The notes: generated from the sequence alone by a model not told the origin. A stretch of 64,000 bases of DNA from Aeromicrobium erythreum (GCF_001509405.1 NZ_CP011502.1:2356001-2420000); one strand, 5' to 3'. Positions 1-8,430 are shown, numbered from the stretch's first letter. Made by a program: numbers and translations.

Positions 1-47
1 CCCACGTGAACGGGCTCTCCCCCACGGAAACACGCGCCCGATCTGCA

Positions 48-73
48 CGTTTGCGTGGGGCCCCACGCAAACG
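48..73. repeat. 26-bp perfect palindrome
   Basis: Positions 48-60 are the exact reverse complement of 61-73; the centre is GGGGCCCC. It lies just past the 3' end of the minus-strand small-gene pair, so it could act as their terminator hairpin with the centre forming the loop. No T-run follows. Confidence 0.6.
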
Positions 74-74
74 A

Positions 75-347
75 TCAGACCTGCCAGCCCCAGGCGAGCA
101 CGCCCACTGCGTTGAGGGCGACCCAGGCCGCGAGAGCGTACACCGGCACCCAGGGTGCGTCGGCGGGGCGGGTGGCGATGCGGCGGCGCAGCAGCGGGAC
201 GAAGGACGCCAGCACGAGCAGGTGCAGGACGATGCCCCACCACGGTGCGTAGAGGACGGTCGAGACGACGAGCCACAGCATGACGACGAGGCCGCCGACC
301 CCGATCCACGGGCCCGACCGCTCCCGCTCGCGTCGCGTGCGCCTCAC
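75..347 (-). CDS. Small integral membrane protein, unknown function
   Basis: This is a 90-residue protein with a basic N-terminus (RRTRRERERSG) and three likely hydrophobic segments: around GVGGLVVMLWLVVST, WWGIVLHLLVLASF and VYALAAWVALNAVGV. The GTG at 347 is preferred over an upstream in-frame ATG at 389. It overlaps the stop codon of the preceding gene as GTGA, the 4-bp coupling used throughout this window. The family is not recognised. The topology suggests a small inner-membrane protein co-expressed with its upstream partner. Confidence 0.6.
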   Translation of the reverse strand: MRRTRRERERSGPWIGVGGLVVMLWLVVSTVLYAPWWGIVLHLLVLASFVPLLRRRIATRPADAPWVPVYALAAWVALNAVGVLAWGWQV

Positions 348-541
348 GGGCGAGGTGCGTCGTCGTTCCAGTCCGGGTCGTTGTCCCACGACTCGTTGCG
401 CTCCTGGACCGTCTCCAGGGCGTGCTCGGCGGCAGCGTGCGTCGGGTACGGGCCGAGGCGGTCGGAGGCCTTGCAGCCGTCCTCACCCTCGACGGTGTGG
501 TGCTTCAGGCAGAAGTAGAAGGCAGGGGCTTCGGCACTCAT
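344..541 (-). CDS. Small conserved hypothetical protein
   Basis: A 65-residue acidic protein starting MSAEAPAFYFCLKHHTVEG. It has two cysteines (in FCLKHH and EDGCKASD) and a central PYPTHAAAEHALETV segment that resembles a fragment of an actinobacterial SPOR-like fold. That resemblance is weak and no function is assigned. The start at 541 is chosen over one 18 bases upstream because the conserved-looking sequence begins there. It is translationally coupled to the downstream membrane protein through a GTGA overlap. Confidence 0.6.
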   Translation of the reverse strand: MSAEAPAFYFCLKHHTVEGEDGCKASDRLGPYPTHAAAEHALETVQERNESWDNDPDWNDDAPRP

Positions 542-617
542 GACGCCATCCTGCCGCACCGCGCGCGCCGCCGCCCCTCACCCGGGTCCGCTCCGGCCGC
601 CCTCGTAGCATGCCTGG

Positions 618-1466
618 GTGCCTCTCCTACGCCCCGGCCACGTCTCCCCGCTGCGTCACGTCCCGTCGACGATCGATCGTCCCGAGTACGTCGGCCAGGC
701 GGCGCCGCTGCCCTACCGTGGCCCGCTGGTGCGCGACGCCGACACCATCGAGCGGATGCGGGTCGCGGGCCGGATCGCTGCCCAGGCCCTCGACGCCGTC
801 GAGGCAGCGATCGCCCCGGGCGTCACGACCGACGAGCTCGACCGGGTCGGTCACACCTTCCTCCTCGACCACGGCGCCTACCCGTCGACGCTCGGCTACC
901 GCGGCTACCCGAAGTCGCTGTGCAGCAGCGTCAACGAGGTGATCTGCCACGGCATCCCCGACGACCGTCCGCTGGAGGACGGCGACATCGTCAACATCGA
1001 CATCACCGCCTACGTCGACGGCGTGCACGGCGACACCAACAAGACCTATCTCGTGGGCGATGTCGACGAGGAGTCGCGGCTGCTCGTCGAGCGCACCCGC
1101 GAGGCCACCCACCGGGCGATCCGCGCCGTGAAGCCGGGCCGACGCATCAACGTGATCGGTGCCGTCATCGAGGCCTACGCCAAGCGGTTCGGCTACGGCG
1201 TCGTGCGCGACTTCACGGGTCACGGGGTGGGCCCCGCGTTCCACGACGGCCTGATCGTGCCGCACTACGACGATCCCGCCGCGGACACCGTCATCGAGGT
1301 GGGCATGACGTTCACCATCGAGCCCATGCTCACCCTCGGCACGATCGAGTGGGACCAGTGGGACGACGGCTGGACGGCCGTCACCCGCGACGGCTCGCGC
1401 ACCGCCCAGTTCGAGCACACGCTGCTCGTCACCCCCGACGGCGCGGAGATCCTCACCCTCCCCTGA
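618..1466 (+). CDS. map: Type I methionine aminopeptidase
   Basis: Cytosolic metalloprotease that removes the initiator methionine from new proteins. The 282-residue product has the full pita-bread fold ligand set: D128 (NIDIT), D139 (HGDT), H202 (DFTGHG), E235 (TIEPM) and E266 (FEHT), with the substrate-contacting H111 in ICHG. The N-terminal extension of about 38 residues before the catalytic core is typical of the longer actinobacterial MetAP form. The start is GTG at 618. The gene stands alone here, ending just before a lower-GC insertion. Confidence 0.95.
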   Translation: MPLLRPGHVSPLRHVPSTIDRPEYVGQAAPLPYRGPLVRDADTIERMRVAGRIAAQALDAVEAAIAPGVTTDELDRVGHTFLLDHGAYPSTLGYRGYPKSLCSSVNEVICHGIPDDRPLEDGDIVNIDITAYVDGVHGDTNKTYLVGDVDEESRLLVERTREATHRAIRAVKPGRRINVIGAVIEAYAKRFGYGVVRDFTGHGVGPAFHDGLIVPHYDDPAADTVIEVGMTFTIEPMLTLGTIEWDQWDDGWTAVTRDGSRTAQFEHTLLVTPDGAEILTLP

Positions 1467-1544
1467 CTGTTTCCGTGGCATCAGAAACATCGTGGAAAGC
1501 GAGTAGGCGGCCAGCGCAGCGATATCTCCAAGTTCCGTGTAAGA

Positions 1545-2039
1545 CTACCGGCGCTTCTGGCCCTGACTCTGTCTCCCCGCTCCCCTGGACTTCGGCGCGA
1601 GCGAACTCACAAACTCAGACACGACTTCCGTCAACGGTTCGCCTACCGCAGCCTTGAAATTGAAGCCTACGAGCTGCAAGACCGTGAGCGTCTCGACGGA
1701 AACAAGCATCTTCAGCGCCTCCAGGGCCGCTTTGTCGTTTTCGCCTGACATACTCATCAGGGTCTCGGCCGTAGGGATCAGCTTCTCTGTAATGTAGGAG
1801 ATCTCTTCAGTCGTAATCGTCTGTGCCACGAGCTGCTCACGCAACACGTTGGCAATGCTCATCAGTTCCATGCGGTCGTCGACCAACTGGTTGATGATTT
1901 CAGCGAGCTCGTTGATCGTGTTCTCGTTCTGCTTTGCCGCACGAGCAGTTTGAACCCTGGTCTGCACGGCACCTGCCGTGTTCCGCGCAGCCACCTCCGC
2001 GAGTCGCACTAGAGCCTCTGTAATTGTCGGGTCGATCAC
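1545..2039 (-). CDS. Orphan helical protein, lower GC, unknown function
   Basis: A 164-residue, mostly helical protein. Its acidic, repeat-free helices include NTINELAEIINQLVDDRMEL and REQLVAQTITTEEISYITEK. It ends in a basic tail (SRGAGRQSQGQKRR). The GTG at 2039 is chosen over an ATG at 2087 because a strong GAGGAGG ribosome site sits 6 bases upstream. Base composition and codon use (AAC, ATT, GAA, AAG mixed freely) are clearly less GC-rich than the neighbours, which points to horizontal acquisition. No signal peptide, TM segment or known domain is visible. The gene sits alone between map and rnpB. Confidence 0.7.
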   Translation of the reverse strand: MIDPTITEALVRLAEVAARNTAGAVQTRVQTARAAKQNENTINELAEIINQLVDDRMELMSIANVLREQLVAQTITTEEISYITEKLIPTAETLMSMSGENDKAALEALKMLVSVETLTVLQLVGFNFKAAVGEPLTEVVSEFVSSLAPKSRGAGRQSQGQKRR

Positions 2040-2856
2040 GGATACCTCCTCAACTCTTGAGGGACTGAATTTTGATCCCTCCGACACCGATTGAACCTGG
2101 CCATGTCTACGATAGTCCCCGTCCTTGCGAATTCCACTGCTTCACGGTGCGTATCGTTGCAGCCCGACGTCGCGCGGACAAGCGACAAAGGTCCATCGCA
2201 ACCAGATCTGAAGGCCATTCATCTGAAGGCCATGCACGCCCGGTCAGGAGCGGAAGTCCTCCTCGCCGGGTATCGCCGGATATGACCTCAACTCGCGACT
2301 TCCGAGATGCTTGAAATCGGGATCTATGGGCCACTTCTTCCGACTCGACTGTCGACGCCGGACAGCATCCCCGATCGTGCCGACATCGTCGGCATGTACA
2401 GCCCAATGCTCACAGTTCGCGGGTCGTTGCGCAGGTGGCACCTCCAATTCATCAATCCACTCAGGATCGGCAGGGGCGACGGGAATGCTGGCGTCCTTCA
2501 TGGCCAATTCGAAGGGAACGTGATCTCGGTGTCCATTAGTGCGGACGAGATGCTCTCTCATGCGTCATCACTCTAGAGTCATATCCGCATCGGATGCGTG
2601 AAGGATGGCTTTACCGGCAAGGAAAGCAAGCCACCCGAAACGTTCACCTGTCCGGTCGCAGCCATCCGCCTTCTCCCAAGTGGGAACTCGAGCAGTGCGC
2701 CGGTCCCGTCAGAACAGCCGACTTCGAACCGCAACAGCGGACCTAGCCTCGGTGAACGTCAACTTCCCCGACGACAAGCGAGGACGGTGCGATGTCCTCA
2801 AAAGCACGCAGCCCGGCACGCCCTCCTCGCGAGTTTCTACCGTTCAAGACAAAGGG
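2040..2856. other. Lower-GC intergenic stretch upstream of the orphan gene
   Basis: About 800 bases of visibly lower GC than the rest of the window, ending at the 3' end of rnpB. It contains only short ORFs; one (2244-2561, minus) is listed separately with low confidence. An imperfect short direct repeat (TCTGAAGGCCAT) occurs at 2208-2232. No integrase, transposase or att duplication was found. It probably is the degraded remainder of an insertion that also brought the gene at 1545-2039. Confidence 0.5.
2244..2561 (-). CDS. Possible small hypothetical protein
   Basis: A 105-codon reading frame with an even, hydrophilic composition and plausible protein-like segments (DPEWIDELEVPPAQRP, CEHWAVHADDVGTIGDAVRR). 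It lies in the lower-GC insertion, where long frames are not automatically open as they are in 72% GC DNA. No good ribosome site precedes the ATG and no family is recognised. It may be a real accessory gene or a chance ORF. Confidence 0.3.
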   Translation of the reverse strand: MREHLVRTNGHRDHVPFELAMKDASIPVAPADPEWIDELEVPPAQRPANCEHWAVHADDVGTIGDAVRRRQSSRKKWPIDPDFKHLGSRELRSYPAIPGEEDFRS

Positions 2857-3256
2857 CGAACGAGGCGGCCTGTAAGCCGGATTCTGTCCCCGGCCCGAGG
2901 GCTGGGGGGCGACCATCCATCTGGGTCACGCATTGCTGCGTGCCTCGAGCGACCTACCCGCTGACGTCGGACGAGCAGCCCGTCAGCGCAGGCGCCGGAG
3001 CGCCCTCTTGGTCTTGCTCCCGGTGGGGTTTACCGAGCCGACGCCGTCGCCGACGTCGCTGGTGAGCTCTTACCTCACCGTTTCACCCTTGCCCGCACCC
3101 CGTGGCCCGAAGGCCGCGGGGCCGCTGGCGGTCTGTTCTCTGTGGCACTGTCCCGCACGTCGCCGTGGGTGGCTGTTGGCCACCACCGTGCTCTGTGGAG
3201 TCCGGACTTTCCTCGACGGACCGGAGCCCGCCGCGGCCGCCCGGCCGCCTCGTTCG
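2857..3256 (-). ncRNA. rnpB: RNase P RNA, bacterial class A
   Basis: The catalytic RNA of RNase P, which matures tRNA 5' ends. The 5' region carries the invariant GAGGAAAGTCCGGACTCC core (around 3196-3213) and the 3' region carries ACAGAATCCGGCTTACAG (2871-2888). The terminal P1 helix is visible: 3243-3256 and 2857-2870 are the same 14 bases read as 5' and 3' strands and pair perfectly. A TAGACT -10 box at 3268-3263 puts the start of transcription at about 3256. Length is about 400 nt. Several apparent ORFs across this region are shadows. Confidence 0.95.
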
Positions 3257-3317
3257 TCGTCCAGTCTAGGCCGCAGCCGACCCGGCCCGGGACCCCGGAC
3301 ACGTCTACGCTGGACGC

Positions 3318-3707
3318 GTGGAGCTCGAGGACGAAGCCCGGACGACGTCGGCGATCGGCGAGCTGCGCCCGCGCCTGCACCCGGAGCCGGTCGTGTATGC
3401 GATCGTCGCGCCCGGCTTCGACACCTCGACGGCGCTCGCCACCGTGCGCGAGCGGGAAGGCCTCACGGTCGTGGTCGAGCAGGTGGAGGCCGAGGAGGAC
3501 GGGCTCGTGTACGAGTTCGTGGGCGCGTGGATCACGCTCGCCGTGGTGTCGGCACTCGACGCCGTCGGGCTCACCAGCTCCATCTCCACCGCCCTCGCCG
3601 CCGAGCAGATCGCCTGCAACGTCGTGGCTGGCTTCCACCACGACCACCTCGTCGTCCCGTGGGACCGACGTCACGATGCGCTGCGCATCCTCGATGCCCT
3701 AGGGTGA
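3318..3707 (+). CDS. ACT domain-containing protein
   Basis: A 129-residue small ACT-fold protein. The pattern is two ACT-like halves: PVVYAIVAPGFDTSTALATV near the N-terminus, then WITLAVVSALDAVGLTSSIS and ACNVVAGFHHDHLVVPWD. This matches the stand-alone ACT_7-type proteins that probably bind amino acids or similar ligands. No catalytic residues are evident. The start is GTG at 3318. The stop abuts the manganese riboswitch of the next gene, so this gene likely ends its own transcript there. Confidence 0.75.
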   Translation: MELEDEARTTSAIGELRPRLHPEPVVYAIVAPGFDTSTALATVREREGLTVVVEQVEAEEDGLVYEFVGAWITLAVVSALDAVGLTSSISTALAAEQIACNVVAGFHHDHLVVPWDRRHDALRILDALG

Positions 3708-3831
3708 GGGTCGCGAAAGGGAGTAGTCCCCAATCGCTGCGTCGACATACTGATGCCGGGCCCTCGGGCCCCGCCTCCGGTGCAGCGGGCCAGGACCGTG
3801 AGAACGGTCCGGCGGACGAGACTTTCGACCC
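3708..3831 (+). promoter_or_regulatory. yybP-ykoY manganese riboswitch
   Basis: The 5' leader of the GDT1-family exporter shows the class consensus: GGGAGTAG shortly after the P1 5' strand, GTCGACATACTG, a GC-rich variable hairpin (about 3752-3812), and GAGACTTTCGACCC closing P1. P1 pairs GGGTCG/AAAG at 3708-3719 with CTTTCGACCC at 3822-3831. These RNAs sense Mn2+ and switch on exporters. The expression platform is the hairpin at 3880-3905. Confidence 0.88.
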
Positions 3832-3879
3832 GAATGTCGTACACACACGACGGTCCGGGTCGAGGCTCGTCGATCGTGG

Positions 3880-3905
3880 CTCCTCGTCCTGGTCCGGACG
3901 AGGAG
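3880..3905 (+). promoter_or_regulatory. Hairpin burying the ribosome site of the GDT1 gene
   Basis: Positions 3880-3889 and 3896-3905 form a perfect 10-bp stem with a 6-nt loop. The 3' strand contains the GAGGAG ribosome site of the ATG at 3912. When folded it should block translation, so the upstream riboswitch probably controls translation initiation rather than termination. Confidence 0.75.
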
Positions 3906-3911
3906 AATCCC

Positions 3912-4487
3912 ATGTTCGAGGCCCTGTGGCTCAGCACCGCCGTCATCTTCGTCGCCGAGCTCGGCGACAAGAGCCAGCTGATGGCGATGACGTTCGCCAC
4001 CCGGTACCGCGCACGCGACGTGCTGCTCGGCATCACCCTGGCGACCGCGATCGTCCACCTCGCGTCGGTCGGCATCGGCTACGCGATCGGCTCCAGCTTC
4101 GAGCAGTACCAGGGACCGATCGCGATCGCGGCCGGCATCGCCTTCCTCGGCTTCGCCGCCTGGACGCTGCGCGGCGACGAGCTGACCGACGACGAGGCCG
4201 ACAAGGCGAAGAAGGCCACCGGCTCGGCGCTCCTGGCCGTCGGCCTGGCGTTCTTCCTGGCCGAGCTGGGTGACAAGACGATGCTGGCGACCATCACGCT
4301 CGCCGTCCGCGAGGACTGGCTCGGCACCTGGATCGGCAGCACCGTCGGCATGGTCGCCGCCGACGCCCTGGCGATCGTCGTGGGTGCGGTCCTCGGCAAG
4401 CACCTGCCCGAGAAGGTCATCAAGATCGGTGCTGCGGCGGCGTTCGCGATCTTCGGCGTGCTGCTGATCGTCGAGGGCCTGCGCTGA
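3912..4487 (+). CDS. TMEM165/GDT1-family cation exporter (Mn2+)
   Basis: A 191-residue membrane protein with the two signature repeats of the family, ELGDKSQL (from E16) and ELGDKTML. Each lies in a hydrophobic repeat unit of three TM helices, six in total. A charged cytoplasmic loop (DELTDDEADKAKKA) separates the halves. Family members (MneA, Gdt1, TMEM165) export Mn2+ or Ca2+. The riboswitch directly upstream argues for Mn2+ efflux. The ATG at 3912 with GAGGAG is used; an upstream extension of the frame runs through the riboswitch and is not real. Confidence 0.92.
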   Translation: MFEALWLSTAVIFVAELGDKSQLMAMTFATRYRARDVLLGITLATAIVHLASVGIGYAIGSSFEQYQGPIAIAAGIAFLGFAAWTLRGDELTDDEADKAKKATGSALLAVGLAFFLAELGDKTMLATITLAVREDWLGTWIGSTVGMVAADALAIVVGAVLGKHLPEKVIKIGAAAAFAIFGVLLIVEGLR

Positions 4488-4533
4488 CCGGCCGGCGCGC
4501 TGTGCTCCGACGCGACCTCGATAGGCTCGCCCG

Positions 4534-5295
4534 GTGCTGATCCTGCTCCCGCCCTCCGAGGGCAAGACCGCACCGGCCGACGGTCCCACGCTCGACCTCG
4601 ACGCACTGTCGTTCCCGCAGTTGCACCGCGTGCGCGACCAGGTGTCCCGTGCGCTCGTGCGACTGGCCGGCACGCGCCGCGCGGCCGAGGTGCTCGGCCT
4701 CGGCCGGACGCAGGCCGACGCGATCGAGACCGACGCCCGCCTGTTCGAGGTGCCCTGCGCGCCCGCCGGGTCGGTCTACACCGGGGTGCTGTTCGGCGAG
4801 CTCGACCTCGCCTCTCTCGACGCCGACGCGACGGCGCGTGCGGACGCGTCCGTCGCCGTCGCGAGCGCGCTCTTCGGGCTCGTCCGCGTCGGCGACGCGA
4901 TCCCGGCGTACCGGCTGTCGGGCACGGTCACGCTGCCGCGCCTCGGGCCGGTCGCGGGGCGCTGGCGGCCCGTGCTGCCCGACGTGCTCGACGAGGCCGC
5001 CGACGGCGGCCTCCTCGTGGACCTGCGATCAGGGGCGTACGTCAACCTGGGCAAGCCGTCCGCCGACCTGGCGCCGCGCACCGCGACCGTGCGCGTGCTG
5101 CACGAGCAGGACGGCCGCCGCACGGTCGTCAGCCACTTCAACAAGGCGACCAAGGGACGGCTGGTCCGCGCCCTGCTCGTCGAGGGGGCTCAGCCGACGA
5201 CGGTCGACGAGCTCGTCGTCGCCTGGCGCGACCTCGGCTGGACGGTCGAGCAGGACGGCACGCGCCTCGACGTCGTCACCACCGGCGCGCACTGA
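4534..5295 (+). CDS. yaaA: Peroxide stress protein YaaA (DUF328)
   Basis: A 253-residue YaaA-family protein. It starts with the family hallmark LILLPPSEGK and has the conserved C-terminal signature SHFNKATKGRLVRALL. In E. coli YaaA limits intracellular iron and DNA damage during H2O2 stress, and the fold has a DNA-binding cleft. The start is GTG at 4534. It is transcribed toward the RNase H gene, with a gap of about 50 bases between the two stop codons. Confidence 0.9.
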   Translation: MLILLPPSEGKTAPADGPTLDLDALSFPQLHRVRDQVSRALVRLAGTRRAAEVLGLGRTQADAIETDARLFEVPCAPAGSVYTGVLFGELDLASLDADATARADASVAVASALFGLVRVGDAIPAYRLSGTVTLPRLGPVAGRWRPVLPDVLDEAADGGLLVDLRSGAYVNLGKPSADLAPRTATVRVLHEQDGRRTVVSHFNKATKGRLVRALLVEGAQPTTVDELVVAWRDLGWTVEQDGTRLDVVTTGAH

Positions 5296-5343
5296 CCCGT
5301 CGGGGCTCTACCTGTCTGGGCCCGACCCGTCCGGACCGCAGGG

Positions 5344-6519
5344 CTACTCGGGGACGATCGAGAACCCGCGCAGCGACGGCGTGCCGTCGGGCCACCACGC
5401 GATCGTGGTGATGCTGGCGGGGGCCAGCTCCATCCGGTGGATGATCGACATCGGGCCGTCGAGCGCCAGGCGCGTCATGAGCTTGATGGGGGTGACGTGG
5501 CTGACCACGACGACGGTCTCCCCCGCGTGGTCGGCGAGGATCCGGTCGCGCGCCTCACGCACCCGCTCCTGGACCTCGTCGAAGGACTCGCCACCGGGCG
5601 GGGCGACCGACGTGGAGGCGAGCCAGGCCGACATCTCCTCGGGCCAACGCTCCATGATGTCGCCGAACCCGTGGCCGTCCCAGTCGCCGAAGGCTGCCTC
5701 CTCGACGCCGTCGTCGACCGCGACCTCCAGCCCGGTCTCGCGGGCGACGAAGCCGGCCGTCTCCTGCGTCCGCCGCAGCGGGGACGCGACGATGGCGTCG
5801 ACGTCGTGGTGGCGCGCGATCCACGCCGCCGCGCGGGCGGCCTGGGACTCCCCCTCGGCGACGAGACCGGGGTCGGAGCCGCCGCGCCCGCAGAAGAGCT
5901 TGCGCTGGGTGTTGGCCGTGACCCCGTGCCGCAGGAGCACCAGCGTGGTCGGGCGTCCGTGCACGTCGCCGCGCCAGCCGAGCAGCGGGTTGGTGTCCTT
6001 GGCACCGCCGGCTGCCGGTGCGTCGACCGGGGCCGTCACGTCGTCGGCGGGTCGTGGGGCGCTGGTCTCCTGCCGGACGCCGGTGCCGACGACGGCGGGC
6101 TTGCCCGTGCGCGCCTGCGCGTCGAGCGCCTCGTTCGCGAGCGCGTCGGCGGCGGCGTTGCGCTCCCGCGGCACCCACGTCCAGTCCGTGACCGCTCCTG
6201 CGAGCTCTCGGGCCTGCGCCGCGAGCGGCTGCATCGAGAGGTGCTTGACCTTCCACCGGCCCGCCATCTGCTCGACGACCAGCTTGGAGTCCATGCGGAC
6301 CTCGACGTCGGCACCCGGTGCGTGCTCGGCCGCGAGCTCGAGACCGGCGATGAGGCCGCGGTACTCGGCGACGTTGTTGGTGGCGGTGCCGATCGTCTCG
6401 CCCCGCGTGGCGATCACCTCGCCGGTGTCCGCGTCGCGCACGAGGGCTCCGTAGGAGGCGGGTCCCGGGTTGCCCCGTGACCCGCCGTCGGCCTCGACGA
6501 CGACGCGGGTGGTGCTCAC
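5344..6519 (-). CDS. Bifunctional RNase H / histidine (acid) phosphatase
   Basis: A two-domain actinobacterial fusion of 391 residues. Residues 1-130 are type I RNase H with the DEDD set D11 (EADGG), E52 (VAEYRG), D77 (RMDSKL) and D125 (AAADAL); it cleaves RNA in RNA:DNA hybrids. A linker rich in A/P/D follows. Residues from about 190 onward are a phosphoglycerate-mutase-like phosphatase with the R197-H198 catalytic pair (LLRHG). In M. tuberculosis the equivalent Rv2228c phosphatase half has CobC (alpha-ribazole phosphatase) activity. The GTG at 6519 overlaps the preceding stop as GTGA. Confidence 0.93.
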   Translation of the reverse strand: MSTTRVVVEADGGSRGNPGPASYGALVRDADTGEVIATRGETIGTATNNVAEYRGLIAGLELAAEHAPGADVEVRMDSKLVVEQMAGRWKVKHLSMQPLAAQARELAGAVTDWTWVPRERNAAADALANEALDAQARTGKPAVVGTGVRQETSAPRPADDVTAPVDAPAAGGAKDTNPLLGWRGDVHGRPTTLVLLRHGVTANTQRKLFCGRGGSDPGLVAEGESQAARAAAWIARHHDVDAIVASPLRRTQETAGFVARETGLEVAVDDGVEEAAFGDWDGHGFGDIMERWPEEMSAWLASTSVAPPGGESFDEVQERVREARDRILADHAGETVVVVSHVTPIKLMTRLALDGPMSIIHRMELAPASITTIAWWPDGTPSLRGFSIVPE

Positions 6520-7259
6520 AGCCCCGACTCGGCCGTCCGGACGAGGATGCGGCTGCACTCGGGGCAGCGCAGGACGTCGTCCTCCGGGCGGGCTGCCAGC
6601 TCGCGGAGGTCGGCGCCGTTGAGCTCCAGGCGGCACCCCTCGCAGCGACGCGCCCGCAGCGCGGCGGCGCCGAGCCCGCCGTACTGGCCCCGCACCTTGT
6701 CGTAGAGCGCCAGGAGATCCTTCGGGACGGCCGGCGCGGTCGACTCGCGCTCGTGCTGCACCGAGACGATCTCGTCGTCGATGGCGGCGACGGCGGCGTC
6801 GCGCGCCGCGGTGACGTGCTCGAGCTCCGCGACCAGGGCGTCGTGGTCGGCCGTGACGGCACGCAGCTCCGCCTCGGCGATCTCGAGGTCCTCCATGACG
6901 GTGAGCTCCTCGTCCTCGAGCGTCCCGATGCGGCGCTCGAGCGCACCCAGCTCGTGCTGCAGGTTCTCGAGGTCCTTGGGGTTGGTGATCGCCCCGGAGG
7001 AGAGACGCTCCTCGTCGCGCGTGCGTCGCGCCTTGACCTGCTCGACCTCCGCCTCGGCCTTCGCCTGCACCCGGGCGAGGTCGCTGACCTTCGTCTCGAC
7101 CTCGATCTGGCGCCCACGCAGCTGCGCGACCTCCTGCGTCAGCTCCTCGATGCGCGCGATCTCGGGCAGGGTGCCGCGTCGGTGCTGCAGACGGGCGAGC
7201 GCGGAGTCCTGGGTCTGCAGCTCCAGCAGGGTCTGCTGGGCGGACGGTTCGGCTTTCAG
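6516..7259 (-). CDS. C4-type zinc-ribbon coiled-coil protein, CTG start
   Basis: A 247-residue protein: a long coiled coil (about residues 10-170, e.g. LENLQHELGALERRIGTLED) followed by a C-terminal zinc ribbon with CEGC and CPEC. It belongs to the CdsZ/HP0958-like family, which is conserved beside Nif3 and RNase H in actinobacteria; the cellular role is uncertain. The frame has no ATG, GTG or TTG before V64. Homologues begin KAEPSAQ, which is coded directly after a CTG at 7259 with AGGAGG 5 bases upstream. That CTG overlaps the Nif3 stop as CTGA, so CTG is the likely start. Confidence 0.85.
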   Translation of the reverse strand: MKAEPSAQQTLLELQTQDSALARLQHRRGTLPEIARIEELTQEVAQLRGRQIEVETKVSDLARVQAKAEAEVEQVKARRTRDEERLSSGAITNPKDLENLQHELGALERRIGTLEDEELTVMEDLEIAEAELRAVTADHDALVAELEHVTAARDAAVAAIDDEIVSVQHERESTAPAVPKDLLALYDKVRGQYGGLGAAALRARRCEGCRLELNGADLRELAARPEDDVLRCPECSRILVRTAESGL

Positions 7260-8401
7260 GGGGTCCTCCTGGGTGCGGGAGCCAGCGCGTGCGACCAGGG
7301 ATCGGTCACGAGCGTGGACACGTGGACGTCAACCGTATCGCCCAGCCGGTCCTGCAGTGCGGACGCCGCCACCGGCAGCCACGTCCACTCCGCCGCCCAG
7401 TGCGGCACGTCGACGACGGCGCAGGCGCCCGGGCGCTCGAGGTGCTCGCTCACCGGGTGGTGCTTGAGGTCGGACGTGACGTAGACGTCGGCGCCGGCCG
7501 CGTCGGCCGTCGGGAGCAGGAAGTCGCCCGATCCGCCGCACAGCGCGACCGTGCGCACCGTCCGGTCGAGGTCGCCGGCCACCCGGGTGGCACTGCCGTG
7601 CGCGGGGAGGGTGCGGTGGACGTGCTCGACGAACTCCCCCAGCGTCGTGGGCTGCGCGAGCACGCCGATGCGTCCGCTGCCCCGCTCGCTCGGTCGCGCT
7701 GCCGTGGGCAGGAGGAGGTAGGACACCTCCTCGTAGGGGTGGGCTCCCAGCAGGGCGGAGCGGACGGACTCACGCACCGCGGCGGGCGCCACGAGCTCGA
7801 GGCGGGTCTCCTCGACGTGCTCGAGCGCCCCGACCTCGCCGATCGCCGGGCGGGCGCCGGCGAGCGGCCGGAACGAGCCCGTGCCGTCGGAGCGGAAGAC
7901 GGCCGAGTCGTAGTTGCCGATGCTTCCGGCGCCCGCCTCGTGCATGGCGGTGGCCACCGCGTCGGCGTCGGCGCGCGGCACGTGCACGACCCACGCGTCG
8001 AGCCCTGGATCGCTGTCGACGTCGAGCGGGCGGACGTCGGTGAGCCCGAGGGCCAGGGCCATCGACTCCGAGACGCCGAGCGGCGGCGAGTCGGCGTTGG
8101 TGTGACAGGTGTGCAGGGCCACCCCGTGCGAGGCGAGGGTGTGCACGACCCGGCCCTTCGGCGTCGTGGCAGCGACCGACGTGACGCCCTTGAGGTACAG
8201 GGGGTGGTGCGTGAGGAGGAGGTCGGCCCCGCGGGCGACGGCCTCGTCGGCGACCGCCTGGACGGGGTCGACGGCGAGGAGGATGCGTGACACCTCGGCG
8301 TCAGGGTCGCCGACGACGGTGCCCACGGCGTCCCAGTCGTCGGCCCACCGCGGGTCGTAGAGCTCGTCGAGCACGCGGACGACGTCACGCAAGGTCGGCA
8401 T
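7256..8401 (-). CDS. Nif3-like dinuclear metal centre protein
   Basis: A 381-residue NIF3/YbgI/YqfO-family protein. Metal-binding motifs are visible: LLLTHHPLY near residue 65 and the C-terminal TSDLKHHPVSEHL. An inserted PII/CutA-like domain lies between the two halves (about residues 135-240, GAHPYEEVSYLLLP), as in the longer YqfO type. The family forms toroidal hexamers with a dinuclear metal site. It may act as a GTP cyclohydrolase-I-like or metal-handling protein, but physiology is unsettled. First gene of the nif3 / zinc-ribbon / rnhA-cobC operon. Confidence 0.9.
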   Translation of the reverse strand: MPTLRDVVRVLDELYDPRWADDWDAVGTVVGDPDAEVSRILLAVDPVQAVADEAVARGADLLLTHHPLYLKGVTSVAATTPKGRVVHTLASHGVALHTCHTNADSPPLGVSESMALALGLTDVRPLDVDSDPGLDAWVVHVPRADADAVATAMHEAGAGSIGNYDSAVFRSDGTGSFRPLAGARPAIGEVGALEHVEETRLELVAPAAVRESVRSALLGAHPYEEVSYLLLPTAARPSERGSGRIGVLAQPTTLGEFVEHVHRTLPAHGSATRVAGDLDRTVRTVALCGGSGDFLLPTADAAGADVYVTSDLKHHPVSEHLERPGACAVVDVPHWAAEWTWLPVAASALQDRLGDTVDVHVSTLVTDPWSHALAPAPRRTP

Positions 8402-8430
8402 GGCGGCCACCCTACGACCCGACCGCGGCC

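Noticed and set aside
1466-1540. Terminator after map
   Set aside because: TTTCC/GGAAA pairing is only 5 bp with mismatches inside; too weak to annotate.
2598-3674. Several long ORFs across the RNase P RNA region, both strands
   Set aside because: They run through invariant rnpB core sequence and have R/A/P-rich shadow composition.
4649-6454. 600-codon plus-strand ORF over yaaA and the RNase H gene
   Set aside because: Antisense/out-of-frame shadow in high-GC DNA; S/R/A-rich with no domain.
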